Assembly: GCF_003057875.1 (NCBI RefSeq)
Contig: NZ_PYXZ01000008.1
Location: 1 to 64,000 of the forward strand
DNA from: Nocardioides currus
Lineage (GTDB): Bacteria; Actinomycetota; Actinomycetes; Propionibacteriales; Nocardioidaceae
Length of the DNA: 64,000 nucleotides
Direction of reading: 5' to 3'
Below, in pieces: positions 49,752 through 58,496 of the stretch. Made by a program: the position numbers and the translations under genes. Below the pieces are notes generated by a model. That model was not told where the DNA came from, searched no databases, and saw nothing but the letters and a program-made list of their open reading frames with translations. Numbering within the stretch: position 1 is the first letter of the stretch; each line of letters opens with the position of its first letter.

Positions 49752-51460
49752 GCGCCGCGGTGCTGCCGATGGCGGCCGGGACCGGCGTCAACGGGGTCGC
49801 GCTCGCGGTCCTGATCGTGCTGTTCGTGCTGGTCGCCGTGGCGGGCTTCATGGCCTCGCGGTTCAAGGCCGGCGACGGGCTCGAGTCGCTCGACGAGTGG
49901 GGCCTGGGTGGTCGCAAGTTCGGCACCTGGATCACCTGGTTCCTGCTGGGCGGTGACCTCTACACGGCGTACACGTTCGTCGCCGTACCCGCCGCGATGT
50001 TCGCCACCGGCGCGGTCGCCGGCTTCTTCGCGGTGCCCTACACGATCGTGCTCTACCCCATCATCTTCATCTTCATGGCCCGCCTGTGGTCGGTCAGCCA
50101 CCGCCACGGCTACGTCACGACGGCCGACTTCGTCCGCGGTCGCTACGACAGCCGCAGCCTCTCGCTGGCGGTGGCGGTGACCGGCTTCGTGGCGACGATG
50201 CCCTACATCGCGCTCCAGCTCGTCGGCATCCAGGCCGTGCTCGAGGTGGCCGGGCTCGGCGGCGGCGACAACATCGTCGCCAAGGACCTGCCGCTGTTCA
50301 TCGCCTTCGCCGTGCTGGCCGCCTTCACCTACTCCAGCGGCCTGCGGGCGCCCGCGGTCATCGCGTTCGTCAAGGACATCCTGATCTACCTCGTGATCAT
50401 CGTCGCGGTGATCTACCTCCCCGGACAGGTCGGCGGCTGGGACGCGATCTTCGGCGCGGCACAGGACAAGATGGCGACCACCAACGAGGCCACCGGCGCC
50501 CCGACCGGGTCGTTCGTCCCCGGGGTCGGCCAGAGCTGGGCGTACGCCACGCTCGCGCTCGGCTCCGCGCTCGCGCTGTTCATGTATCCCCACTCGATCA
50601 CGGCGTCGCTGTCCTCCGACAGCCGCAACACGATCCGACGCAACGCCGCGATCCTGCCCGCCTACTCCTTCGTGCTGGGCCTGCTCGCCCTGCTCGGCTG
50701 GGTGGCCATCGCCGCCGGGACGACGCCGATCGGCCTCGACGGCGAGCCCAACGCACAGCTCGTCATCCCGCAGCTGTTCGAGGACATGTTCCCGGCGTGG
50801 TTCGCCGGGATCGCCTTCGCGGCCATCGCGATCGGTGCGCTCGTGCCCGCGGCGATCATGTCGATCGCCGCGGCCAACACCTTCAGCCGCAACATCTACA
50901 AGGAGTGGCTCAAGCCCGACGCGACCCCCGCGCAGGAGGCCAAGGTCTCCAAGCTGATGTCGCTGATCGTGAAGGCGTTCGCGCTGGTCTTCGTGCTGAC
51001 GCTCGACAAGCAGAACGCCATCAACTTCCAGCTGCTCGGCGGGATCTGGATCCTCCAGACCTTCCCGGTCGTGGTGTTCAGCCTCTACACCCGCTGGTTC
51101 CACCGGTGGGCGCTGCTCGCCGGCTGGGCCGTCGCCATGGTGTACGGCACCGTCGAGGCCTACCAGGTCGTCAACCCGGTCACCGGCAAGCACTTCGGCG
51201 GCTCCCTCGCGGCCATCCCCGGCCTCGAGGACATGGGCTACATCGCGATGACGGCCTTCGCCCTCAACCTCGTCATCACGGTCGTGCTCAGCGCGATCCT
51301 GAACGCCCTCAAGGTCTCCAACGGCTCGGACGAGACGATCCCGTTCGACTACTTCGCCGACTCCGACGACCCGCGGGTGATCAAGGACCTCGCCGCCCAC
51401 GAGCCGGGTGCGCCCTACTCCGATCCCGACGGGGTGCCGGGCAACGCCGGCCCGCGCTGA
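49748..51460 (+). CDS. Sodium:solute symporter, monocarboxylate permease (MctP-like)
   Basis: The 570-aa transporter has about 13 membrane helices and the SSS family features: GLGGRKFGTWITWFLLGGDLYTAYTF near 45-70, YGYVT-like HGYVTTADFVRGRYDSRSL, and the C-terminal region with PAAIMSIAAANTFSRNIYKEWLKP. Relatives take up acetate, pyruvate, lactate or propionate. The preceding DUF3311 partner supports this subtype over proline or pantothenate carriers. The acidic tail SDETIPFDYFADSDDPRV is cytoplasmic. Confidence 0.88.
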   Translation: MSAAVLPMAAGTGVNGVALAVLIVLFVLVAVAGFMASRFKAGDGLESLDEWGLGGRKFGTWITWFLLGGDLYTAYTFVAVPAAMFATGAVAGFFAVPYTIVLYPIIFIFMARLWSVSHRHGYVTTADFVRGRYDSRSLSLAVAVTGFVATMPYIALQLVGIQAVLEVAGLGGGDNIVAKDLPLFIAFAVLAAFTYSSGLRAPAVIAFVKDILIYLVIIVAVIYLPGQVGGWDAIFGAAQDKMATTNEATGAPTGSFVPGVGQSWAYATLALGSALALFMYPHSITASLSSDSRNTIRRNAAILPAYSFVLGLLALLGWVAIAAGTTPIGLDGEPNAQLVIPQLFEDMFPAWFAGIAFAAIAIGALVPAAIMSIAAANTFSRNIYKEWLKPDATPAQEAKVSKLMSLIVKAFALVFVLTLDKQNAINFQLLGGIWILQTFPVVVFSLYTRWFHRWALLAGWAVAMVYGTVEAYQVVNPVTGKHFGGSLAAIPGLEDMGYIAMTAFALNLVITVVLSAILNALKVSNGSDETIPFDYFADSDDPRVIKDLAAHEPGAPYSDPDGVPGNAGPR

Positions 51461-51472
51461 CGCCCCCCACCT

Positions 51473-51548
51473 CCGGGTAACGCCACGACACGTACGCTCC
51501 CGCCACCACTGATGGTGGCGGGAGCGCTTGTTGTGTGGCGTTACCCGG
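51473..51548. repeat. Palindromic element copy 1 (72-bp core)
   Basis: The outer arms are GGGTAACGCCAC at 51475-51486 and its complement at 51535-51546, extended to CCGG at both ends. The inner stem GCTCCCGCCACCA (51496-51508) pairs perfectly with 51513-51525 around the loop CTGA. It is the same length and layout as the element at 52650-52723. It begins 13 nt after the symporter stop, so it may terminate that transcript. Confidence 0.85.
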
Positions 51549-51573
51549 GCACCAGGTGAGGTGGAGCGGACCG

Positions 51574-51593
51574 GTCGGCATCCACATGCCGAC
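51574..51593. promoter_or_regulatory. Inverted repeat upstream of the AbiEi-like gene
   Basis: GTCGGCAT and ATGCCGAC are separated by CCAC, about 75 nt before ATG 51666. Type IV antitoxins of the AbiEi group bind inverted repeats upstream of their own genes, so an operator is plausible. Confidence 0.4.
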
Positions 51594-51665
51594 GGCGCGA
51601 GGGGCCATCCACAGGCAGGACGCGCGACGCGCATCGGTGTCCGTGGGGCGGCCGACGGTGGCGAC

Positions 51666-52688
51666 ATGGACCTCACCAGCTACCTGCCCGCCGTCGCCCA
51701 GCACGGAATCATCACCCATCCACAAGCGCTCGCCGCGGGGCTGAGTGCCCGCGACATCGCCAGGCTCGTCGTAGCCGGCGACTGGGTCCGCCTGCGCAGG
51801 AGCGCGTACGTCGACGGCGACTCGTATCGAGCACTCGACCCGTTCCGCGAGGCTCCCCTGCTACGGATCCGAGCGGCGAGCCTCACGATGCCGCGGCCGG
51901 TCGTCTTCAGTCACGACTCCGCCGCGATCATCCTGGGACTCGGCGTCCCTGACGCCAGGGCCAGCGCGATCCACGTCTCCAGACCCGAGCGCCGGGCAAC
52001 CATCACCTCCGCCGGGGTCGTGAAGCACGGGGCGCTCTTTCGTCCCGACCAGGTGCTCGAGGTCAGCGGGCTGCGTGTGCTGGATGCGGCCCGCACCGCG
52101 CTCGACATGACCCGGCTGCATGGCCTGTGGCCGCGGATGGCCGCCTGCGACGCTGCCCTCCGGCTCGGCGTGACTCATGCCGATCTCGAGGGAGCGGCGC
52201 GCCCCATGGTGGGCTGGCCGTTCAAGCATCGCGTCGATCGCGCCGTCGCGCTCGCGGACGACGGGGCCGAGACCTACCTCGAGTCGCTCGGCCGGGGGCT
52301 CGTGCACGACCTCGGAGTCGGGCATCCGCAGACGCAGTTCGGGATCAGCGACGGCACCCGCACGATCTGGGGCGACATCCGCGTCGGTCGCCACCTGTTC
52401 GAGACCGACGGCAAGCTGAAGTACTTCCTCGAGCAGCAGGACATGACCCCGCACCACGTCCTGTGGGAGGAGAAGCTGCGCCAGGACTTCATCGCCGGCT
52501 TCAAGCTCGGCGTCTCCCGGATCACGATGCACGACTGCCTGGCCGGTCGACCGGCAGCGCTGCGACGGCTCGCCCGCGAGTACGCCGGCACCGTGGCGCG
52601 GTTCGGCACGGACATCAGCGACCTCGCGCCGTACGTCGTGACCTCCCCGCGGGTAACGCCACGCAACCTGCACTCCCGCCACCACTGA
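51666..52688 (+). CDS. AbiEi-antitoxin-like protein with C-terminal DUF559-like domain
   Basis: The 340-aa protein has an N-terminal winged helix (ITHPQALAAGLSARDIARLVVAGDWVRLRRSAYVDG) typical of the AbiEi_4-type antitoxin domain, a middle antitoxin-fold region (DARASAIHVSRPERR, LDAARTALDMTR), and a C-terminal part with GDIRVGRHLFETDGKLKYF resembling the D-(ExK) core of restriction-endonuclease-like DUF559 domains. No AbiEii nucleotidyltransferase toxin gene is beside it. Its last codons and stop lie inside the second palindromic element. The pairing of antitoxin fold and nuclease-like fold in one chain is common in actinobacteria, but its role is not known. Confidence 0.75.
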   Translation: MDLTSYLPAVAQHGIITHPQALAAGLSARDIARLVVAGDWVRLRRSAYVDGDSYRALDPFREAPLLRIRAASLTMPRPVVFSHDSAAIILGLGVPDARASAIHVSRPERRATITSAGVVKHGALFRPDQVLEVSGLRVLDAARTALDMTRLHGLWPRMAACDAALRLGVTHADLEGAARPMVGWPFKHRVDRAVALADDGAETYLESLGRGLVHDLGVGHPQTQFGISDGTRTIWGDIRVGRHLFETDGKLKYFLEQQDMTPHHVLWEEKLRQDFIAGFKLGVSRITMHDCLAGRPAALRRLAREYAGTVARFGTDISDLAPYVVTSPRVTPRNLHSRHH

Positions 52689-52723
52689 CGATGGCGGGAG
52701 TGCGCGGAAGGTGGCGTTACCCG
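52650..52723. repeat. Palindromic element copy 2 (72-bp core)
   Basis: The outer arms GGGTAACGCCAC (52651-52662) and its complement (52711-52722) are identical to copy 1. The inner stem CACTCCCGCCA (52671-52681) pairs with 52692-52702. The base pair before CTCCC is G-C in copy 1 and A-T in copy 2, a compensatory change that supports the hairpin. It covers the 3' end of the AbiEi-like gene and lies 22 bp from the end of the convergent gene. Confidence 0.85.
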
Positions 52724-52745
52724 GGACAACGAGGCACCACCCGCG

Positions 52746-54215
52746 TCAGCGCGGGATCTGGATCCGCAGCACCTCCGACTTCGCGTTGGACGGGTTGGTG
52801 ACCGTTACGACGGCGGTGCCGAGGGGCGTGGCGGCGACCGCCTTGCTCTGGGCGGTGAGGGACGTCGCCAGTTTCCTCGCCGACTTCGCCTTCTTCTTCA
52901 GCTTCTTCGCCTTCTTCAGCAGCTTCTTGGCCTTGGGCGCGGACGCCTTCTTGGCCTTCTTCTTCAGCTTCTTGGCCTTCTTGGTGTACTTCTTGGCCTT
53001 GGCCGTCGCCTGCTTGGCCTGGGCCAGCAGGGTCGCCGGCTGGGCCTGCGCCGCCTGGATCGCGGCCACGCCGGTCGGGGTCGTGGCGAGCACCAGGTTG
53101 CCGCTGCCGCCCGCCGGGATGGACGCGGTCCCGCTGCCGAAGGGCGTCGTGGCCTTCTTGGCCATCCGCGGGCTCGTCCCTGCCTTCGTGCGCGGCACGA
53201 CGTCACCCCAGTTGACGAACGACCCGACCGCGGTGAGGTTGGTCGGGATCGGCCCGGTCGGCAGGTTGCTGGTCACCGGGATCGTGAACGTCGACAGGTC
53301 CGGCGACAAGGTCCCGGTGGTACCGGGCGTGAGCACGACGCCCGTGGTGCCCTCGAAGGGATCGACGGCGAGCGACTTGCACAGGCCGGCCGGCTGGGTC
53401 TCGTAGCGCAGGTTGTCGACGAAGGCCGCGCTGTCGAGGATGCCGTCACCCTGGTCGAAGATCGTGAGGTAGAGCGTGTTGGTCGCGCCGGGCACGACGG
53501 GCGTGCGCGCCACGAGCGGCAGCGTCGAGCCGTCGTACGTCGATCCGGCGGCCTGCTCCGCGGTCATGGCGCTCGGACCGGCGCCGTCGACGGAGATGAC
53601 GTCGCCCGCGCCGGCGGCGAAGTTGCCGGGTGCCGAGACGGTCTGCGTGGTCGGGTCGGCGGTGACCGCCAGCGTGTTGAGCTGGGCGATGAAGGCGTCG
53701 TTGTAGCCGGAGTTGACGTACTCGGGGTACTCCTCGGAGAGGAACTTGAAGTCGAAGGCCAGGCAGTTGCCGGTGGCCGCCCCGAGGTCGATGCGCAGCG
53801 TCTGGTTGTCGTAGACGCCCGGGCCGATGGACGTCGCGGAGACGCTCCAGTTCTCGCCCGCGCCGCTGTCGTCGTTCGGGTCGTCGGCCAGGGCGGCGTT
53901 GCCCGAGGTGATGATCCCGAAGGTGGAGCCGTTGGTCGGGAAGCCCGCCATCGGCGTCGTGCCGACCCCGGTCGGGCAGACGCCCTCGTCGGTCGTCGTG
54001 GTCGTCGGGTCGTCGGCGACGCACGGGTAGTCGACCGACAGTGCGGCGCCGGTGAGCGGTGCCCCGCCCACGATGGCCGTCGCCAGTGCCGTGGCGTCGT
54101 CGCCGGACACGACCGTCGCGCCGACCGGCGCGGCGCTGAGGACACTGAGGGCGATGGCCCCCGCCCCCACGGCGGCCGCGCGTGCGCGGTGCCGTTTGAA
54201 CATGGTTGAACGCAT
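52746..54215 (-). CDS. Secreted choice-of-anchor L domain protein with Lys/Ala-rich tail
   Basis: The 489-aa exported protein has a signal peptide at about 1-33 (AAAVGAGAIALSVLSAAPVGA). The choice-of-anchor L domain (about 35-280) shows FGIITSGNAALADDPNDDSG, CLAFDFKFLSEEYPEYVNSGYNDAFIAQL and YLTIFDQGDGILDSAAFVDNL. A region of about 50 residues near 400-450 is almost only Lys, Ala and Leu (KKAKKLKKKAKKAS repeats), followed by a beta-strand-like end. The Lys-rich stretch could bind polyanions such as teichoic acid or DNA. ATG 54215 has GGGGAGG five bases upstream. Confidence 0.78.
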   Translation of the reverse strand: MRSTMFKRHRARAAAVGAGAIALSVLSAAPVGATVVSGDDATALATAIVGGAPLTGAALSVDYPCVADDPTTTTTDEGVCPTGVGTTPMAGFPTNGSTFGIITSGNAALADDPNDDSGAGENWSVSATSIGPGVYDNQTLRIDLGAATGNCLAFDFKFLSEEYPEYVNSGYNDAFIAQLNTLAVTADPTTQTVSAPGNFAAGAGDVISVDGAGPSAMTAEQAAGSTYDGSTLPLVARTPVVPGATNTLYLTIFDQGDGILDSAAFVDNLRYETQPAGLCKSLAVDPFEGTTGVVLTPGTTGTLSPDLSTFTIPVTSNLPTGPIPTNLTAVGSFVNWGDVVPRTKAGTSPRMAKKATTPFGSGTASIPAGGSGNLVLATTPTGVAAIQAAQAQPATLLAQAKQATAKAKKYTKKAKKLKKKAKKASAPKAKKLLKKAKKLKKKAKSARKLATSLTAQSKAVAATPLGTAVVTVTNPSNAKSEVLRIQIPR

Positions 54216-54322
54216 GGATGCCTCCCCTGGGTCGACCCGGGACCTCCGGGCCATCCTTTGCGAAGGTAGACCCGGGGGCTCGGGTGCCGCATGCCCGAGA
54301 CTGGGGGTGTTCACTAGGTCGG

Positions 54323-55810
54323 GTGAGCACCGAGACCAGCCGCGAGACCAGCCCCGCCCCGGCGCACGAGACGAATCCCTGGCCGGCCCTGTGGGCCCTG
54401 TGCCTGGGCTTCTTCATGATCCTCGTGGACACCACGATCGTGACGGTCGCGACGCCCGCGATCATCGAGGACCTCCAGGCCGGCGTGAACGAGGTCGTCT
54501 GGGTGACCAGCGCCTACCTGCTGGCCTATGCCGTGCCCGTGCTCATCACCGGCCGCCTCGGCGACCGCTTCGGACCGAAGAACCTCTACCTGGTCGGCCT
54601 GGTCGTCTTCACCGGTGCGTCACTCGCCTGCGGCCTCACGAACACGATCGAGGGCCTCATCGCCGCCCGGGTCGCACAGGGCCTCGGCGCATCGATGATG
54701 ACGCCCCAGACCATGTCCGTGATCACCCGGATCTTCCCGATCGAGCGCCGCGGCTCGGCGATGGCCCTGTGGGGCGCCACCGCCGGGGTCGCCACGCTCG
54801 TCGGCCCGATCGCCGGCGGCGTGCTCGTCGACTCCCTCGGCTGGGAGTGGATCTTCTTCGTCAACGTCCCCGTCGGCATCCTGGGCTTCGTGCTGGCCTG
54901 GCGCCTCGTGCCGAGCCTCCAGACCCATGACCACCGCTTCGACTGGCTCGGCGTGGCCCTCAGCGGCGTGGGCATGTTCCTGTTGGTCTTCGGCATCCAG
55001 GAGGGCGAGCAGTACGACTGGTCGACCATCACCGGGCCCATCACGGTCTGGTCGCTGATCATCGCCGGTCTCGTCGTGCTCGCGGTCTTCGTGTTCTGGC
55101 AGGCCCGCAACACCCGCGAGCCGCTCGTGCCGCTCAGCCTGTTCGGCGACCGCAACTTCTCGGTGTCCAACGTGGCGATCACGACCGTGTCCTTCGCGTT
55201 CACCGCCATGGGCTTCCCGCTGATGCTGTGGGCGCAGCTCGTCCGCGGCTACTCCCCCACGCAGGCCGGGCTGCTGCTCGCCCCGATGGCCGTCACGTCG
55301 ATCCTGGCCGCACCGATCGCCGGGCGGCTGACCGACCGGCTCCACCCACGGATGCTCACCCTCGGCGGCTTCGTCGGCCTCGGCGTCGCGGTCACCGTGC
55401 TCGCCCTCGTGCTCTCACCCGACACCGCGCTGTGGGAGCTGGTGCTGGTCTTCGCCCTCATGGGACTGGGCAGCTCGTTCCTCTGGGGACCGCTGGCCAC
55501 CACGGCCAACCGCAACCTCCCGCCGCAGCGCGCCGGTGCCGGCTCGGGCGTCTACAACGCGACGCGCCAGGTCGGCGCGGTGCTGGGCTCGGCGGCGATC
55601 GCGGTGCTGATCGACGCGCGGCTCGCCGCCAACGGCCTGACGTTCTCGCCCTCCGAGGGCACCGCCGGTGGCGGGACGCTGCCGGAGCAGGTGGCCGGGC
55701 CGTTCACCGACGCGATGGCCCAGTCTCTGCTCCTGCTCCCCGTCGTGCTGGCCCTCGGGCTGCTCGCGGTGCTCGCCTTCGAGCGGCCGCGGCACTTCGC
55801 CGAGCGCTGA
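54323..55810 (+). CDS. MFS drug exporter, DHA2 (14-TM) type
   Basis: The 495-aa protein of the EmrB/QacA group carries LVDTTIVTVATPAI in helix 1, GRLGDRFGPKNLYLVG (motif A), WEWIFFVNVPVG, and 14 predicted helices ending near 485. It is similar in type to the pump at 34847 but clearly divergent in sequence. GTG 54323 was chosen because it gives the usual short polar N-terminus before helix 1; the ribosome site is weak. It is divergent from the choice-of-anchor gene with about 107 bp between. Confidence 0.87.
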   Translation: MSTETSRETSPAPAHETNPWPALWALCLGFFMILVDTTIVTVATPAIIEDLQAGVNEVVWVTSAYLLAYAVPVLITGRLGDRFGPKNLYLVGLVVFTGASLACGLTNTIEGLIAARVAQGLGASMMTPQTMSVITRIFPIERRGSAMALWGATAGVATLVGPIAGGVLVDSLGWEWIFFVNVPVGILGFVLAWRLVPSLQTHDHRFDWLGVALSGVGMFLLVFGIQEGEQYDWSTITGPITVWSLIIAGLVVLAVFVFWQARNTREPLVPLSLFGDRNFSVSNVAITTVSFAFTAMGFPLMLWAQLVRGYSPTQAGLLLAPMAVTSILAAPIAGRLTDRLHPRMLTLGGFVGLGVAVTVLALVLSPDTALWELVLVFALMGLGSSFLWGPLATTANRNLPPQRAGAGSGVYNATRQVGAVLGSAAIAVLIDARLAANGLTFSPSEGTAGGGTLPEQVAGPFTDAMAQSLLLLPVVLALGLLAVLAFERPRHFAER

Positions 55811-55840
55811 ACGGGGCGGTGAATCGGGCGCCGAGCTGAC

Positions 55841-56875
55841 TCAGGCCCCCAGCGAGGTGCCGGCCGAGCGCAGGTTCTCGCAGGCCTCGACGATCCGCGC
55901 GGCCATCCCGGCCTCGGCGGCCTTGCCCCACGCCCGCGGGTCGTAGGCCTTCTTGTTGCCGACCTCGCCGTCGATCTTGAGCACGCCGTCGTAGTTGCTG
56001 AGCATGTGACCGGCGACCGGCCGGGTGAAGGCGTACTGCGTGTCGGTGTCGACGTTCATCTTCACCACGCCGAAGTCGACGGCCGCACCGATCTCCTCGG
56101 CACTCGAGCCGGACCCGCCGTGGAAGACCAGGTCGAACGGGCGGGCGTCGGCGCCGAGGCCGAGCTCCGCGGCGACCGCGGCCTGGGCGTCACGCAGGAT
56201 CTCGGGGCGCAGCTGGACGTTGCCCGGCTTGTAGACACCGTGCACGTTGCCGAAGGTCAGGGCCGTCATGTAGCGACCCTTCTCGCCGCTGCCGAGGGCG
56301 CGCAGCGTGGCGAGCGCGTCCTCGGGGGTCGTGTAGAGCTGCTCGTTGATCTCGGCGACGACGCCGTCCTCCTCGCCGCCGACGACGCCGATCTCGACCT
56401 CGAGGATGATCTTCGCCGCGGCGCACTTCTCCAGCAGCTCCTGCGCGATCTCGAGGTTCTCCTCCAGCGGCACCGCGGAGCCGTCCCACATGTGGGACTG
56501 GAAGAGGGGGTTCTCGCCGCGCGCCACGCGCTCGGCCGAGATGTCGATGAGCGGCCGGACGAAGCCGTCGAGCTTGTCCTTGGGGCAGTGGTCGGTGTGC
56601 AGGGCGATGTTGACGGGGTAGTTCTTCGCGACCTCGGCGGCGTAGGCCGCGAAGGCCACGGAGCCACTGACCATGTTCTTCACGTTGGGCCCGGAGAGGT
56701 ACTCCGCGCCGCCGGTGGAGACCTGGATGATGCCGTCCGAGCCCGCGTCGGCGAATCCCTGGAGGGCCGCGTTGAGGGTCTGCGAGGACGAGACGTTGAT
56801 GGCCGGGTAGGCGAAGGACTTCTCCTGCGCGGCGTCCAGCATCTGCGCGTAGACCTCGGGAGTGGCGATCGGCAT
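55841..56875 (-). CDS. fba: Fructose-bisphosphate aldolase, class II
   Basis: The 344-aa zinc aldolase of glycolysis and gluconeogenesis has Zn ligands in ALHTDHCP, in EVEIGVVGGEEDGV and in FGNVHGVY and FHGGSGS. It ends MAARIVEACENLRSAG as in the actinobacterial type. ATG 56875 has AGGAG six bases upstream. The promoter candidate TAGGGT is about 38 nt further up. Confidence 0.96.
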   Translation of the reverse strand: MPIATPEVYAQMLDAAQEKSFAYPAINVSSSQTLNAALQGFADAGSDGIIQVSTGGAEYLSGPNVKNMVSGSVAFAAYAAEVAKNYPVNIALHTDHCPKDKLDGFVRPLIDISAERVARGENPLFQSHMWDGSAVPLEENLEIAQELLEKCAAAKIILEVEIGVVGGEEDGVVAEINEQLYTTPEDALATLRALGSGEKGRYMTALTFGNVHGVYKPGNVQLRPEILRDAQAAVAAELGLGADARPFDLVFHGGSGSSAEEIGAAVDFGVVKMNVDTDTQYAFTRPVAGHMLSNYDGVLKIDGEVGNKKAYDPRAWGKAAEAGMAARIVEACENLRSAGTSLGA

Positions 56876-56912
56876 GGCGTGCTCCTGGGAAGGCGTTTCG
56901 GTGGTCGCCTCG

Positions 56913-56918
56913 ACCCTA
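56913..56918 (-). promoter_or_regulatory. Candidate -10 of fba
   Basis: TAGGGT would give a leader of about 30 nt that carries the AGGAG ribosome site before ATG 56875. Confidence 0.4.
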
Positions 56919-57026
56919 GTGGCTACCCGCTGGTCCGCGAACGCAGGTGGTCTGGGCCAGTTCGAGGTCCCGCGCAACCAATTGCACCGTCACAGCGTCA
57001 ACACCGGTAGGACGAAGGGGAGGACC

Positions 57027-57560
57027 ATGACGACCAGCATCGACTGGGTGCACGAGATCGACGCGTCCCTCGAGGGCGTCGACCAGCCGACGGCGTCGTA
57101 CGCCCTGCCCACCGGTGAGGCATTCAGCGACTACGTCGCCGAGCGCGGCCCGCACGTGCGCCGGCTCGCGCACGCCATCTGCTGCGACTGGACGCAGGCC
57201 GAGGCGCTCGTGCTCGGGACCCTGAGCGGGTTGTACGACGCGTGGTCCGCCATCCAGGACGGCGCCGGGGCCGACGCCTTCGTGCACCGTGCGCTGGCCC
57301 GGGCCGTCGTCACCGACTCGCCCACGCCGCGCAGCTGCAACGCGCACGGCGACGACTATCCGATCGAGGACGAGTCGCTGCTCTTCGACGGCCTGCAGTC
57401 GCTGAGCACGATCCAGCGCAAGGCGCTCGTCCTGCACGACTGGCTCGACCTGCCCGTCGAGGAGGTCGCCGACGCCGTCGGGATCAGCCCCGAGCTCGTC
57501 GTCCTGCACGCCGCACGCGGCCGGTCCGCCCTCAACTTCCTGCTGCCTGAGTCGGCCTGA
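57027..57560 (+). CDS. Degenerate SigE-family sigma-factor-like protein with borrowed N-terminus
   Basis: The 177-aa protein has two parts. Residues 1-20 (MTTSIDWVHEIDASLEGV) match the start of the membrane protein encoded next (MTTRIDWHAELDASFGDG). Residues 30-177 match the SigE-family sigma factor at 58493 (AFSDYVAERGPHVRRLAHAICCDWTQAEALV, then STIQRKALVLHDWLDLPVEEVADAVGIS). Region-2 residues that contact the -10 element and the region-4 helix TVKSHSSRG are altered (here LVVLHAARG), so promoter recognition may be lost. ATG 57027 has AGGGGAGG upstream. It may be a decoy or regulator of the downstream sigma factor. Confidence 0.7.
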   Translation: MTTSIDWVHEIDASLEGVDQPTASYALPTGEAFSDYVAERGPHVRRLAHAICCDWTQAEALVLGTLSGLYDAWSAIQDGAGADAFVHRALARAVVTDSPTPRSCNAHGDDYPIEDESLLFDGLQSLSTIQRKALVLHDWLDLPVEEVADAVGISPELVVLHAARGRSALNFLLPESA

Positions 57561-57614
57561 CAACCGATCGCATCCCGGGTCCGTTCTCCTCGTGAACACC
57601 CACGGGAGGCTGAG

Positions 57615-58496
57615 ATGACCACACGGATCGACTGGCACGCCGAGCTCGACGCATCGTTCGGCGACGGTCGCGACCGTCCACCGACCGACTTCCTGGGCCC
57701 GGGACGTACGGCGCTGCGCCGGCGGCGTACGGCGCTGGGAGCCGCGGCCCTCGCCAGCGCGATCGTGGTCGGCGGGATCGGCTGGGCGGTCGCCCCGGGG
57801 GGCGACGGTGCCCGGTCGGGCGAGGTCGCCTCCGAGGCGCCCAGCCCCACGCCGTCGGAGTCGACGTCGGAGCGGCCCGAGGCCGTCCAGCCGTCGGTGA
57901 GCTTCCTCGGCAACCCGGCGACCTATGACGACGCCGGCACGCTCCGCGTCGCGAAGGGCTGGACCGTGGTCGAGCAGATCGACAACCCGATGGGATACAC
58001 CCGACGCGGGTGGACCTCCGTCGGGCTGCGGTCCACCCGCGGGGCCGAGGAGAAGTTCACCCTCGCGGTCATGCAGGGCAAGGGCAGCACCAGCATCCAC
58101 ACCAATGACGCGGTCGGAGCGCTCGCCGACTGGCTGGTCACGGCGGTGGCCACCCAGCGCACGCTCGACGTCGCGAACGCCGCCACCGGCGGAGGGGAAG
58201 TCGAGCCCGTCGCACCAGCCGCGACGATGACCTCGGCTGGCGAGCTGCTCGCCAGCGAAGGTGCGCGGCTAGTGCGCCAGCGCCGCGCGGGCGACTTGCC
58301 CCCGGCCCTCGCCGGGCAGGGCGACCATGTCGTCGCCGCCGAGGTGAGGACGGCGGACGGCGCGACTGTCTGGGTGCTGGGCCGGGTCGTGGCCGGCGAG
58401 GCCATTGTCGACTCCTACACGACCGCGTTCGCCGACCTCGACGCCTTCGTCGACTGGGCCAGCCAGCAGCTCGCGTCGGGCGAGGGCCTGCGGTGA
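57615..58496 (+). CDS. Single-pass membrane protein linked to a SigE-family sigma factor (anti-sigma-like)
   Basis: The 293-aa protein has a short cytoplasmic N-terminus with DWHAELDASF, a basic RRRRTALGAA stop, one membrane helix at about 41-60 (LGAAALASAIVVGGIGWAVA), a Ser/Pro/Glu linker and an exported beta-rich domain of about 200 residues. Its stop overlaps the sigma gene GTG (GTGA), so the two are coupled. This layout fits an anti-sigma or sensor, though no zinc-type HxxxCxxC motif is present. GGGAGG precedes ATG 57615, and the upstream leader resembles that of the gene at 57027. Confidence 0.7.
   Translation: MTTRIDWHAELDASFGDGRDRPPTDFLGPGRTALRRRRTALGAAALASAIVVGGIGWAVAPGGDGARSGEVASEAPSPTPSESTSERPEAVQPSVSFLGNPATYDDAGTLRVAKGWTVVEQIDNPMGYTRRGWTSVGLRSTRGAEEKFTLAVMQGKGSTSIHTNDAVGALADWLVTAVATQRTLDVANAATGGGEVEPVAPAATMTSAGELLASEGARLVRQRRAGDLPPALAGQGDHVVAAEVRTADGATVWVLGRVVAGEAIVDSYTTAFADLDAFVDWASQQLASGEGLR

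Noticed and set aside
51473-52723. Insertion sequence
   Set aside because: No transposase is encoded between the palindromes and no target-site duplication is visible. Each end is a self-complementary palindrome, not a pair of terminal inverted repeats of one element.
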